Shown here piece after piece: positions 13,020 through 22,859 of a stretch of 64,000 bases of DNA. Position 1 is the stretch's first letter; every line of letters begins with the position of its first letter. A program made the translations under genes and the position numbers. The stretch lies in NCBI RefSeq assembly GCF_000208865.1, contig NC_018386.1, positions 1,674,001-1,738,000 on the forward strand. Direction: 5' to 3'. Source of the stretch: Neospora caninum Liverpool (taxonomy: Eukaryota; Apicomplexa; Conoidasida; Eucoccidiorida; Sarcocystidae). Below the pieces are notes generated by a model. The model was given only the letters and a program-made list of their open reading frames with translations, made no database searches and had not been told where the DNA came from.

Positions 13020-13131
13020 TACAAGTTGAAAAAAAAAACGGGTGGTGATCCGATACCAACGCACCCTCTGCTCGACGTGAGGACACGAAAGATGGTGGCC
13101 CTCCCAGAAAACCCGAAAATCTGTGGCCTGC

Positions 13132-14286
13132 CTAGAAGGACCCCGCAAGAAACCCCGCGAGGAGAGCCGCTCCAGAGGCTGTAGCTATTGCGTGCGGAGA
13201 GGGCGATGCAGTGGAGGCGGAGTTGGCCTTCTTGACAGTCACAAGCACACGGCAAGCGGTAATCCCAGTCACAGAGTGAGGTATACTATTCGCCTTTTTG
13301 GTGTTTTCCGTAGATAGTGACTCCGGAACACAGGCTACGAGCAGGCTCTGGTCTTCAGGCGGGAAGTCTGTCTTGGGTATAGTCAGAGTAGCCGAGATAC
13401 CATTTTGTTGTGTGCTCCACCAGCTGCTGTCAAAAGTTCCGAGAACATCGGAATAGTTCTTCTTTATGCATTGTTCCTTGCTTTCTGATTCGGGGGCGCA
13501 GTAGTGAGACGTGTAGTCCTGAGGATACATCGATGCGTTGGTGCCACAGTCAATGGTGAGAGTGTTTTTGTCTTCTGACATTTCGACTTCAACGGGCTTC
13601 GGATTGCTGTCCTTGCCGTATGCACAGGTGACTACATTTTTGTCATCTACAGATGATGGCCTTGCATTCACATTGACTGTGACTTTGCATGGGGAGTTGG
13701 AATCTTGTTTACAGCCGACCATGAATGATTTGTCGGTTCGAGGAAGGTCTGTTTCAGTGAGGGTGAGAGACCGTTGTTCTCCCTGGTTCTGGTTTTTAGA
13801 AGGGGCGACGTTTGTCCACTGGACCGTGTTGCTTGTCCCGAGGAGGTGTTGCAGCGTCACAGGATTTCCCATGTTGTCGTTACCCATTTTGCACGGTTCG
13901 GCCTGGGTAGCTCCACTGGAATCGACCGCCTGTCCGTCGCATACGTGCGCCTCTTCGGCAGGCACAAAAGTGTAGCTCTCACCGTGACACTGAACGGTGG
14001 CTGACAGGGTGCCCTGTGACAGCGTCAATGGTGAGCCAGTTGCCGCAACCAAGTCCTGGCCTTTCCCCTTTGTGCATGTTGCAACATTTCCTACAGTTTC
14101 CGTTCCCGCATCGGTATCGCGTGGCGAGGAAACCAAATTCCGACGCAGAAGACCCTCCACAGACTCGGCTGAAACAGCTCCTCCACCCGAAAACAGCAGA
14201 ACTCCACCCATGCAAACTGCCATCAACTTCCGGGCTTTGGACCTGATCCCGCCACACCGATGCTCCATTCTGCTGGTTCTCGCCAT
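13132..14286 (-). CDS. SRS-2: SRS surface antigen, A-tail
   Basis: 384 residues, one exon. It has a long basic n-region, a signal core MAVCMGGVLLFSGGG and then LLRRNL. D1 has six cysteines (contexts VATC, VQC, HVC, EPC, VGC, SPC) and D2 has six (VTC, IDC, HYC, EQC, VAC, TAC). The A-type tail ends in LLAGFLAGSF. An NYS sequon lies in D2. From the linker ARPSSVDDKN onward the protein is identical to SRS-4, while D1 differs at many positions. The frame is open 49 codons upstream of the chosen ATG at 14286, but that extension is non-homologous leader and lacks signal-peptide character. Sits inside a 4-kb block repeated at 21610, where the counterpart gene is SRS-6. Confidence 0.93.
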   Translation of the reverse strand: MARTSRMEHRCGGIRSKARKLMAVCMGGVLLFSGGGAVSAESVEGLLRRNLVSSPRDTDAGTETVGNVATCTKGKGQDLVAATGSPLTLSQGTLSATVQCHGESYTFVPAEEAHVCDGQAVDSSGATQAEPCKMGNDNMGNPVTLQHLLGTSNTVQWTNVAPSKNQNQGEQRSLTLTETDLPRTDKSFMVGCKQDSNSPCKVTVNVNARPSSVDDKNVVTCAYGKDSNPKPVEVEMSEDKNTLTIDCGTNASMYPQDYTSHYCAPESESKEQCIKKNYSDVLGTFDSSWWSTQQNGISATLTIPKTDFPPEDQSLLVACVPESLSTENTKKANSIPHSVTGITACRVLVTVKKANSASTASPSPHAIATASGAALLAGFLAGSF

Positions 14287-14425
14287 TGCGTAGATTTGAA
14301 TGAGGAAATGTGTAGCTTCCCTGTAAATATGACGAGAAAAAGACGGCAGGCGGACTGGAAAGTGAGAAGCAAGAGAACAGCTACATACTGTCCATGCGTC
14401 AGCGTGGAATGCTGGAGTGTGCCTG

Positions 14426-14492
14426 GCGGGCACTCATCCGCACAAGAATGTCGGGGAGCGGTTTAACCCACTGGCTCGGGGGGTCGGGCAGG
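14426..14492 (-). promoter_or_regulatory. Conserved bipartite upstream element of SRS-2
   Basis: GCGGGCACTC at 14426 and GGCTCGGGGGGTCGGGCAGG at 14473 on the plus strand, 140-206 bp upstream of the start. This is a consensus-type copy. Confidence 0.6.
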
Positions 14493-15340
14493 GGTCCCCG
14501 ACCTGTGTAGCGAGCGGTACGGAGGAGATAGCTCCCTTGATGAAGGTTGGCAAACTACACCTGTCACGGATTTGTCTCTCAGCTTGAGAATGAAGAATGC
14601 CCGCCACCGCAAAAATGCTGATGAAGAAGCTGCGTGTCGATATATACGTAGACATAATATCGTAGAAGTAGATTAGTGTGTAGAGGTCAGTGTAATTACC
14701 GAGCACGGTTAGGAGGAATCGCCTGACTAAAACTGCAGCGGAGTCGTCTGTCTAAAATATACTCTTTCCCGTAGTGTGTGACTAATGAAGGGCCGGCACG
14801 AAACGGAGAAAGTCCCGCTAAACAACCTTCACACACGCTGCAGTGGTGGCAGGGCACAATTGTATTTGGTTACAAGGGTCTGCTGCGGGTCCAGGCTAAA
14901 ACTTGGCGCTTGCCGGCTGCTCTCGGAGGGTGGCTGTTTCCTTCACGGAGAAATTCGTTACTCAATCTCCTTTCACGTGGGGGTTGTCTGTCGACAGGTC
15001 TTCTGAAAGCCCTCTCGTGGCGTTGTTGCCGAACAGTTCCGCACGCCGAAACGTTGACAGCAAAGGATGCTCAATGCTGTACGTCAATCTAAGTAGTAGA
15101 ACGTGAATAGCCCTGTTCTACCTAGAAGTTCTGTCCGCAGCGCGAAAGATCCTGCGTTACATATTACGTCTTCATTGTGTGCACGTTCCGGAAACCGTGT
15201 GGGCTGCAGGCTGGAACGCATCCACTAGCTGGGCTGGATCTGGCGAGCATGCGGTTGTCGCTGAAGATTCACGATCATTCCTGTGGACCACTAATGGAGA
15301 CATGTGTGCGTATAAGTATATGCGTGCAGGCGCACTCTTA

Positions 15341-15446
15341 CAGCAGGACAGATATATGCATATTTACAGCAGGATAGTTATATATGCATATTTCCAGCAG
15401 GATAGTTATATATGCATATTTCCAGCAGGATAGATATATGCATATC
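15341..15446. repeat. Minisatellite, four units of about 26-28 bp
   Basis: Four tandem units, each with CAGCAGGATAG followed by an ATATGCATAT core. The same array is at 25071-25176, and a three-unit version is at 33411-33485. Confidence 0.9.
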
Positions 15447-16037
15447 ACGTCCAGCGAGTATGGCCACGAGGGGTCGGAGAGATACAGAAGGTAGGATACG
15501 GCAGCCCTGTGCTGCGACTGGTGGAACAGGGAGAGGCGGGCGGGTCGACGCTCGTTCCACATTGTTATCCTGCATCCCCAGGAAACTCACTTCTATGCTT
15601 CCGTCTCGGAGAACGCCAGTGCACCCTTCCCACGGCTTTGCGAAAACCGCTAGAGTTATATTTCCGCTTGCCCCGTTGCTGGTGTCTGCGTTGGTTGCAT
15701 CAGATGTTCATCCGCGTTCCTCTCTGGCGTGTACCTGCAGACCGTATCCGTGTGATTTTTCTGTGTCATGCAAGCGTCCGTCAACGAATCACATATGTCT
15801 TTGTTCGGACTTTGGCGATGATGTGACGCCCTCAGCTTCACCGTCGCTCCACATCGTTGTGCACGACACGAGAACGCAACGCACGAAGGAGGTTGCCCAT
15901 TTAGAAGGAAAACACACACCTCGGAGAGGTGCACTGGAAACCTGGAACAGTGGTTACCTCACATCACTGAACAGCGAATGGGAGAGGTACAGACAACGAA
16001 GGAAGTCGAACGGACATCTCCTGAGATACGAACGTGC

Positions 16038-16616
16038 TTACAAGGAACCTGAGAAGAGCCCAGCTAGGAGTGCGGCTCCAAAGGTCGCAGCTATTACTTG
16101 CGGAGCGAACGATGCAGCGGAGGCGGAGCTCGACACCTTGACAGTTACAAGCACGCACGCGGCAAGCCGACGTCTCGGACACGGACTCAGTGAGGTTCTC
16201 TTCCCTTGTGGACTGGTCTGCGTTCTGTGTTTTCGGGACACAGCCTAGAAGGAGGCGCTGATCTGCAGGAGGGAAATCGGCCTTCGGGATAGCCAGAGTA
16301 GCCTGGGTTTTGTTTTCTGTATTCGTCCACCAGCTGCTTGCGAAGGTGGGAAGAATATCAGAGTAGTTGTTCTTCGTGCATCCGTCTACGTTGTTTGCTT
16401 GGGGGGAGCAGTATTTAGATGTGAATTCAGCAGGCTGCATGGATCTGTCGATCTCACAGTCAATGGTGAGAGTGTTCTTGTTTTCTGACATCTCGACTTC
16501 CACAGCCGTTTTGTTGCTGTCCTTGCCGTGTGCACATGTGACAACGTTGTTGTCGTCAACCGACGAGGGTGTGGCATTCACTTTCACTGTCGCTTGGCAG
16601 GACGGGGTGGCGAATC
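16038..16616 (-). pseudogene. SRS-3: D2-only SRS pseudogene, B-tail
   Basis: Only the D1-D2 linker, D2 and the tail remain, closely matching SRS-1. Upstream of about 16616 the sequence switches abruptly to the 3' flank of the neighbouring SRS-4 cassette, so signal peptide and D1 are missing. A second lesion lies near the end of D2: GCACGCACGC at 16151-16160 carries an extra four bases (a CACG-type tandem duplication) compared with SRS-14, breaking the frame after SACRV. The tail frame resumes and runs to the stop at 16038. No product with a signal peptide can be made from this locus. Confidence 0.88.
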
Positions 16617-16743
16617 CATGCGTCCCGTCTGCTTTCCAGTTTGCTACTGACTTGTGGCACCTCAGACTCACAAATGCAACATTTAGGTGTCCACGTAGGA
16701 GGAAGCGTCACAACAAGAAGATCTGTCACTAGAGACGAAGCAA

Positions 16744-16762
16744 TACATCTCAGAGAGATGTA
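16744..16762 (-). promoter_or_regulatory. Perfect inverted repeat in SRS-4 3' flank
   Basis: Arms TACATCTC and GAGATGTA around loop AGA, 111 bp past the stop codon. Same form as the SRS-2 copy. Confidence 0.6.
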
Positions 16763-16872
16763 TACAAGTTGAAAGAAAACCGGTGATGCTGCCATACCAG
16801 CGCACCCTCTGTTCGACGTGAGGACACGAAAGATGGTGGCCCTCCCAGAAAACCCGAAAATCTGTGGCCTGC

Positions 16873-18033
16873 CTAGAAGGACCCCGCAAGAAACCCCGCG
16901 AGGAGAGCCGCTCCAGAGGCTGTAGCTATTGCGTGCGGAGAGGGCGATGCAGTGGAGGCGGAGTTGGCCTTCTTGACAGTCACAAGCACACGGCAAGCGG
17001 TAATCCCAGTCACAGAGTGAGGTATACTATTCGCCTTCTTGGTGTTTTCCGTAGATAGTGACTCCGGAACACAGGCTACGAGCAGGCTCTGGTCTTCAGG
17101 CGGGAAGTCTGTCTTGGGGATAGTTAGAGTAGCCGAGATACCATTTTGTTGTGTGCTCCACCAGCTGCTGTCAAAAGTTCCGAGAACATCGGAATAGTTC
17201 TTCTTTATGCATTGTTCCTTGCTTTCTGATTCGGGGGCGCAGTAGTGAGACGTGTAGTCCTGAGGATACATCGATGCGTTGGTGCCACAGTCAATGGTGA
17301 GAGTGTTTTTGTCTTCTGACATTTCGACTTCAACGGGCTTCGGATTGCTGTCCTTGCCGTATGCACAGGTGACTACATTTTTGTCATCTACAGATGATGG
17401 CCTTGCATTCACATTGACTGTGACTTTGCATGGGGATTTGGCACTTTTTTGACATCCGACCATGAATGATTTGTCTGTTCGAGGAAGGTCTGCTTGAGTT
17501 AGGGTGAGCGTCCGTTGTTCTCCCTGGTTCTCATTATGAGAAAGAGCCTTTTTTGTCCACTGGACCGTGTTGCTTGTCCCGAGGAGGTGTTGCAGCGTCA
17601 CAGGATTTCCCATGTTGTCGCTACCAATGTTGCAGGAAACGGCCCCGCTACCTCCTTTGGAACCAGCCGCGTGTGCGCCGCAGACGTGCGTCTCTTCGGA
17701 AGGCACAAATGTGTAGCCATCACCTTGACATTGAACGGTGGCTGACAGGGTGCCCTGTGACAGTGAGAGCGTCAATGATGAGCTACTCGCCCTAACCGAG
17801 ACCGGGTTTTCCTCCAGAGTGCATGTTGCAACATTTTCTACAGTGTCCGTTTCCGCACCAGTATCGCGTGGCGAGGAAACCAAATTCCGACGCAGAAGAC
17901 CCTCCACAGACTCGGCTGAAACAGCTCCTCCACCCGAAAACAACAGAACTCCACCCATGCAAACTGCCATCAACTTCCGGGCTTTGGACCTGATCCCGCC
18001 ACAACGATGCGCCATTCTGCTGGTTCTCGCCAT
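16873..18033 (-). CDS. SRS-4: SRS surface antigen, A-tail
   Basis: 386 residues, one exon, with signal peptide, LLRRNL, a six-cysteine D1, a six-cysteine D2 and the A-type GPI tail. D2 and tail are identical to SRS-2. D1 is closer to SRS-6, sharing for example the segment around VSVRASSSSLTLSLSQ. It is therefore intermediate between its two neighbours, which fits gene conversion within this trio. The start ATG at 18033 is the one aligned with all paralogues; an upstream extension of 49 codons is leader sequence. The gene lies directly upstream of the junction that destroyed SRS-3. Confidence 0.93.
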   Translation of the reverse strand: MARTSRMAHRCGGIRSKARKLMAVCMGGVLLFSGGGAVSAESVEGLLRRNLVSSPRDTGAETDTVENVATCTLEENPVSVRASSSSLTLSLSQGTLSATVQCQGDGYTFVPSEETHVCGAHAAGSKGGSGAVSCNIGSDNMGNPVTLQHLLGTSNTVQWTKKALSHNENQGEQRTLTLTQADLPRTDKSFMVGCQKSAKSPCKVTVNVNARPSSVDDKNVVTCAYGKDSNPKPVEVEMSEDKNTLTIDCGTNASMYPQDYTSHYCAPESESKEQCIKKNYSDVLGTFDSSWWSTQQNGISATLTIPKTDFPPEDQSLLVACVPESLSTENTKKANSIPHSVTGITACRVLVTVKKANSASTASPSPHAIATASGAALLAGFLAGSF

Positions 18034-18172
18034 TGTGTAGATTTGAATGAGGAAATGTGTAGCTTCCCTGTAAATATGACGAGAAAAAGACGGCAGGCGG
18101 ACTGGAAAGTGAGAAGCAAGAGAACAGCTACATACTGTCCATGCGTCAGCGTGGAATGCTGGAGTGTGCCTG

Positions 18173-18239
18173 GCGGGCACTCATCCGCACAAGAATGTCG
18201 GGGAGCGGTTTAACCCACTGGCTCGGGGGGTCGGGCAGG
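18173..18239 (-). promoter_or_regulatory. Conserved bipartite upstream element of SRS-4
   Basis: GCGGGCACTC at 18173 and GGCTCGGGGGGTCGGGCAGG at 18220, 140-206 bp upstream of the start. Confidence 0.6.
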
Positions 18240-19832
18240 GGTCCCCGACCTGTGTAGCGAGCGGTACGGAGGAGATAGCTCCCTTGATGAAGGTTGGCAA
18301 ACTACACCTGTCACGGATTTGTCTCTCAGCTTGAGAATGAAGAATGCCCGCCACCGCAAAAATGCTGATGAAGAAGCTGCGTGTCGATATATACGTAGAC
18401 ACAATGTCGTAGTTGTAGATTAGTGTGTACAGTGGAATTACCGAGCACGGCTAGGAGGAATCGCATTTTTTTAAAGTATGGGGGAATGTCCCATTGACGG
18501 TGCCGATCCCCTCTAACAGTCGCACTGACTTGTTTGCTTTCCAGCTGGGGTTAGCTTGTTGCCGGGGGGTTGAGCGCCCTACGCGGCCACACTGCAGCGA
18601 ACTCCCCAACGATGCGGTGGGCCACAAACTATCGAGAGTTGCTTTTGTTCCACCGAGAACATTTATCAATCGAACTGCCTTGCATGGACAAGACAACAAC
18701 ATGGTGATGAGCCAGTAGTTACCCGTGAAGACGATGCCCAGTTGTTTTCGGGTCTGTTGTTACACACTAGAGTCTCTCTGACTATATGTGGCGGCGCTGA
18801 AACTTGTCTATTTCGATTGCAGCGAGACATGGTGGTGGGCGAAGCCATTTTTGGGAGTCACGACCTCAGCTTCCGAAGAAATAGTGATTCGAAGGTGTGT
18901 ACTCTGAAGTATTGAAACTGCAGCATCTGGTGCACACCTCTCCCATGAACAACACATTTTAAACACTCGATGGTTCTCTCGTGTTTCCCCTACCCTGGGA
19001 AGGACTTGTAATGAAAATCAGCTGTTATTTTCTAGATCAAGGTGAAGGCGGTGGACGACGGATAGATAGAGCCTAGGATCCCCACCAGCAGCGCGTTACC
19101 CTCTAATGCCGCCGATGACCGGCGGGAAGCACCTGGCTTGTTTCGAAAGGGTTGCATCGTTGCTTCATGACGGTGCGGGGTGGAGGTTGGCTTGTCATCT
19201 CCACTTTGTGGCTTTCTGCGGAGCGTTTTCACATTTGTTTACGTTCCACTTGTTTATCGGTCGACGTGGGAACTGGTGCATGTGCCTACTTTGTTTACAT
19301 GGTCGGGTGTGTGTTTGTGTAGAGACGTGAACAAAGGGGGTCCAGCTCCGGCGCAGTAAATAGTGGACGAAACGCGTCATGGCACCTTATCGCGGACTGA
19401 CACGTTGTAAAGGTTTAGCGAAAATGGTCACGAGTTATGCAGCGGAGGTCCACGCAAGCGAGAATTGATTGCCATGAGTGTTGTTTACGATGATATAGTA
19501 TGACTACCCCTTTTTCACCTGACGGGGGATACGGGCCCCTCGCCGTTCATTACTATGTTGCGTTCATGAAGTTACGTTCAATCCACTCATAGAGGAATTA
19601 TCAATCCCAGGACGCATTTTCTTGATGTCCGTAGAGGCGGAACAGTGGACGATGCTTTCACGAGTAGCCGCTGTTAGCAGCGCCTGCTATCCACGCCTCT
19701 GTCAACACATCATGCGTCCCGTCTGCTTTACAGTTTGCTACTGACTTGTGGCATCTCAGACTCACAAATGCAACATGTACGCATGGGAGGAAGCGTCACA
19801 CCAAGAAGAACCTGTCACTAGGGACGAAGCAA

Positions 19833-19851
19833 TACATCTCGGAGAGATGTA
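19833..19851 (-). promoter_or_regulatory. Perfect inverted repeat in SRS-5 3' flank
   Basis: Arms TACATCTC and GAGATGTA around loop GGA, 112 bp past the stop. One further pair on the outside gives nine pairs. Confidence 0.6.
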
Positions 19852-19962
19852 TACAAGTTGAAAGAAAACAGGTGGTGATCCCATACCAGTGCACCCTCTG
19901 CTCGACGTGAGGACACGAAAGATGGTGGCCCTCTCCAGAGAACCCGAAAATCGGTGGCCTGC

Positions 19963-21114
19963 CTAGAAGGACCCCACAAGAAGCCCCGCGAGGAGAGCCG
20001 CTCCAGAGGCTGTAGCTACTGTGTACGGAGAGGGCGATGCAGTGGAGGCGGAGTTGGCCTTCTTGACAGTCACAAGCACACGGCAAGCGGTAATCCCAGT
20101 CACAGAATGAGGTACACTGTCTGTGTGTCGGGATTCCTTGTCCGAAAGATATTTAGGAAAACAGGCTAGGAGCAGGCTCTGGTCCTCAGGCGGGAAGTCT
20201 GTCTGGGGGATAGTTAGAGTAGCCGATGTACCGTCTTGGTCTGCACTCCACCAGGTGCTCGTAAAAGATCCGAGAACGTCGGAATAGTTCTTCTTTATGC
20301 ATTGTTCCTTGCTTTCTGATTCGGGGGCGCAGTAGTGAGAGGTGTAGTCCTGAGGATACATCGATGCGTTGGTGCCACAGTCAATGGTGAGAGTGTTTTT
20401 GTCTTCCGACATCTCGACTTCAACGGGCTTCGGGTTGCTGTCCTTGCCGTATGCACAGGTGACTACATTTTTGTCATCTACAGATGATGGCCTTGCATTT
20501 ACATTGACTGTGACTTTGCATGGGGATTTGGTACTTTTTTGACATCCGACCATGAATGATTTGTCAGTTCGAGGAAGGCTTGCCTCGGATAGCTCGAGCA
20601 TCCGAGATTCCCCTTGATTCTTGCCGTCAGAAGAAGAGATTGCTTTCCACTGGACCGGGTCATTTGTTCCCAGGAGTTCTTGCAGCTTTACCGGGTCGCC
20701 CATGTTAGTGCCTCCAATAGAGCAGTTAGAGGATTCCAGTTCTTTTCCGGCGGCGGCTTCTTCCACGCAGACTGTGGCCATATCTGTCGGCAGCGCTTTC
20801 ATGCTTTGACCCACGCACTTTAAGGTAGCGACGAGGGTCCTCGATGACAACGTCAACGTCGTGGCAGTCGGGGTGACGGCATCCCCGCTTGCCGCCGTAC
20901 AGGTTGCGACAACAGCTTCTGCGGCCCCTGATTCACCCTGGGTGCCGGTGGCACCTGAAGACAAATTCCGACGAAGAAGCCCCTCCACCGGCTCGGCAGC
21001 CACAGAGCCTCCGCCCGAAAACAGCAGAGCTCCGCCCAAATAAATCCCCATCAACTTCCGGGCCGTCGACCTGAACCCTCCACGACGATGTTGCGTTCTG
21101 CCCGTTCTCGACAT
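19963..21114 (-). CDS. SRS-5: SRS surface antigen, D1 of SRS-7 type with A-group D2
   Basis: 383 residues from the ATG at 21114 (MSRTGR); an in-frame ATG three codons upstream is also possible. Signal peptide, then LLRRNL. D1 (contexts VATC, LKC, TVC, SNC, VGC, SPC) is closest to SRS-7, with the shared segments LQELLGTNDPVQWK and SSDGKNQGESRMLELS. D2 and the tail are of the SRS-2/4/6 type. So the protein pairs a D1 from one lineage with a D2 from another, with the switch near the linker CKVTVNVNARPSS. All twelve SRS cysteines are present. Confidence 0.92.
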   Translation of the reverse strand: MSRTGRTQHRRGGFRSTARKLMGIYLGGALLFSGGGSVAAEPVEGLLRRNLSSGATGTQGESGAAEAVVATCTAASGDAVTPTATTLTLSSRTLVATLKCVGQSMKALPTDMATVCVEEAAAGKELESSNCSIGGTNMGDPVKLQELLGTNDPVQWKAISSSDGKNQGESRMLELSEASLPRTDKSFMVGCQKSTKSPCKVTVNVNARPSSVDDKNVVTCAYGKDSNPKPVEVEMSEDKNTLTIDCGTNASMYPQDYTSHYCAPESESKEQCIKKNYSDVLGSFTSTWWSADQDGTSATLTIPQTDFPPEDQSLLLACFPKYLSDKESRHTDSVPHSVTGITACRVLVTVKKANSASTASPSPYTVATASGAALLAGLLVGSF

Positions 21115-21260
21115 CGTGTGCATTTAAATGACAACGACAACCCGTGGAGTTAATTGAAGAAAGTGGAGAGGAAACGGAAGTTGTGGGACTGAGAATTGAA
21201 CAACTAGAGAATTTCAACGTTCTATGAATCACGCCGCAGCCCGAAAAACGTGGCTGCTAA

Positions 21261-21328
21261 GCGGGCACTCGCCTAAGCACGAAAATCAGGGAGAGGCTCC
21301 ATCTGCAGGCTGGGGGGGTCGGGCAAGG
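21261..21328 (-). promoter_or_regulatory. Conserved bipartite upstream element of SRS-5
   Basis: GCGGGCACTC at 21261 and GGCTGGGGGGGTCGGGCAAGG at 21308, 147-214 bp upstream of the start. Confidence 0.6.
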
Positions 21329-22730
21329 CACGGCATCCCGCACTCTTGTGGCACAGAGAAGACAAATTCCATGGTGAGGGAAGATGGCTATCGCACCCTG
21401 GTCAAGACATTGCTTCCCTACTTGCAATTTTTGAGCAACGTAGGACAACAAAAGTGAGACGGAACCTGCCTTTGATTCATCAGATCCCACCAACTCGTCG
21501 CACTGACCCGTTGGCTTTCCAAGTAGTTTGACCCGGCTGGGTGGGGGGAGGGCAATCTACTCGGCCGCAGTGCAGCGACCTCCGCAGCTATGTGGTGTGC
21601 AAGAAATTGACGATATATTCTTTTGCTTCAACGAGAAGACTTATGAGCCGAGCTACATTCGCTGGGCAAGAGGCCAACGTGGCGACGAGGCTCTATTTAC
21701 CCCTGGACACGATATTTATTTCTTTCCGGGCTTTGTTCTTACAGAGTGGAAGCACCTCCGTGTGTAGCGGCACTGATGCTTGTTGATTTCGATTGCAGCG
21801 AAACATGGTGGTGGGTGAAGCGCTTTTCCGGAGTCCCGAGACTGATTTGCTGATGTGCAGAACCTGTGATGAAAACCAGATGTGACTTTCTGGACAGAGA
21901 AGCCGTGAAGCTGTAAGCGGCGGGACACAGACAGCTAGAAACCAGCGAGCCCCTCAAGCAGCGAGAGTCCATCTGATGCCGCCGATGACTGGCTGAAAAG
22001 CCCCTGGTTTGTTTCGAAAGGGTTGCACCGTTGCTTCATGAGGGTGCAGAGTGGAGGTAGCCTTGTCATCTCCACTTTGTGCCTTTCTGCGGCGACGTGG
22101 ACGAATGATACGTTTTCATATTTGTTTACGTTCCACTTGGTAATATGTCAACATACGAACTGGTACATGTGTGTGCTTTGATTACATGGGCGAGTGTGAG
22201 GTTGTTTTGAGTAGAGATGTGAACAAAGGGGGTCCAGCTCCGGCGCATTAAATAGTGGCGGAATCACGTTTTGGCATCTTATCGCGGACTAACACGTTAT
22301 AGAAGGTTTACCGAAAGAGGCAGGAGTCATGCAAAGGGAGTTCACGTAAGCGGGAATTGATTCCATGAGTGTTGGTTACGATGATATAGTATGACTACCC
22401 CTTCTTCACATGAAGCAGAATACGAGTCCCTCGCCTCTCATTAATATGCTGCGCGTTCATGAAGTTACGTTCGATCAGGTCAGAGAGAGTTTGCAACACC
22501 GACACGCATTTTCTTGATGTCCGTAGAGGCGGAACATTGGGCGATGCTTTCACGAGTAGCCGCAGCTAGCAGCGCCTGCTATCCACGCCTCTGTCAACAC
22601 ATCATGCGTCCCGTCTGCGGTACAGTTTGCTAATGGCTTGTGGCACCTGAGATCCATGAATGCAACGTTTTTCTGTCCACATGTGACGAAGCGCCAAAAC
22701 ACGAAGATTCTGCGACTAAGAACATAGAGA

Positions 22731-22749
22731 TACATCTCGGAGAGACGTA
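22731..22749 (-). promoter_or_regulatory. Inverted repeat in SRS-6 3' flank
   Basis: Arms TACATCTC and GAGACGTA around loop GGA, 111 bp past the stop. The single unmatched pair would be a U-G wobble in the SRS transcript. Confidence 0.55.
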
Positions 22750-22859
22750 TGTAACTTGACAGAAAGCGGGCGCTCCCCCCACGCCGGCGTATTCATTGAC
22801 AGACGTGAGGACCAGGAAGCTGGTGAACCTCCCAAACATCCTGATAGTCGGTAACCCTC

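Larger units (their letters stand above)
11395..13131. other. Intergenic SRS-1/SRS-2
   Basis: Holds the 5' flank of SRS-1 and the 3' flank of SRS-2. From 11879 rightwards it is the left part of a 4-kb block repeated at 21610. Related, more diverged versions of 12030-13131 occur at about 18800-19962 and 30220-31292. Plus-strand open frames such as 11782-12036 are shared only because the DNA is duplicated. Confidence 0.6.
12872..14724. repeat. SRS-2 gene cassette, repeated at 16616
   Basis: The 3' flank, coding region and 5' flank of SRS-2 recur at about 16616-18470 (offset about 3744). The copies encode identical protein from the D1-D2 linker to the tail and differ inside D1. Confidence 0.85.
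11879..15940. repeat. 4-kb segmental duplication, copy 1 (SRS-2 block)
   Basis: Collinear with 21610-25670 at a nearly constant offset of 9728-9731 bp. Long stretches appear identical by eye, for example around 11881-12620 and 14287-15935. A stretch around 12.64-13.13 kb and the D1 of the enclosed SRS gene are more diverged. Confidence 0.85.
14287..16037. other. Intergenic SRS-2/SRS-3
   Basis: Near-identical to 24018-25675 up to about 15940. A third, diverged version lies at 32640-34050. Contains the SRS-2 upstream element, a minisatellite at 15341-15446, and a decayed inverted repeat at about 15917-15931 (six pairs left) in the flank of pseudogene SRS-3. The plus-strand open frame over 15412-16248 lies in duplicated flank and antisense to SRS-3; I do not regard it as a gene. 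Confidence 0.6.
16616..18470. repeat. SRS-4 gene cassette, copy of 12872-14724
   Basis: Duplicate of the SRS-2 cassette. Its left edge at about 16616 cuts into SRS-3 and so marks a recombination breakpoint. Its right edge is near 18470, after which the flank diverges. Confidence 0.8.
18034..19962. other. Intergenic SRS-4/SRS-5
   Basis: The first 430 bp belong to the SRS-4 cassette. From about 18500 the sequence is a diverged version of the spacer found at 11.8-13.1, 21.6-22.9 and 30.0-31.3 kb. No independent gene is seen. Confidence 0.55.
21115..22859. other. Intergenic SRS-5/SRS-6
   Basis: The SRS-5 5' flank resembles that of SRS-7. From 21610 it is the left part of the second copy of the 4-kb duplicated block. 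No independent gene is seen. Confidence 0.6.

Noticed and set aside
13132..14433. Longer SRS N-termini (MPARHTP...) in SRS-2, SRS-4 and SRS-6
   Set aside because: The extra 49 codons come from the untranslated flank, would bury the signal peptide, and are absent from other paralogues, which all align at MARTSR/MARTGR.
15341..15446. CRISPR-like array of about 28-bp repeats
   Set aside because: Units are directly adjacent with no spacers, in a eukaryotic genome; this is a minisatellite.
15412..16248. Plus-strand open frame of 278 codons
   Set aside because: It runs from duplicated spacer into the antisense of SRS-3, and the matching copy at 25142 ends early. It is a shadow of SRS and spacer sequence.
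11782..21767. Plus-strand open frames at 11782-12036 and 21528-21767 with the same C-terminal half
   Set aside because: Shared only through the 4-kb segmental duplication; the N-terminal halves differ and the diverged spacer at 30 kb does not keep the same protein.
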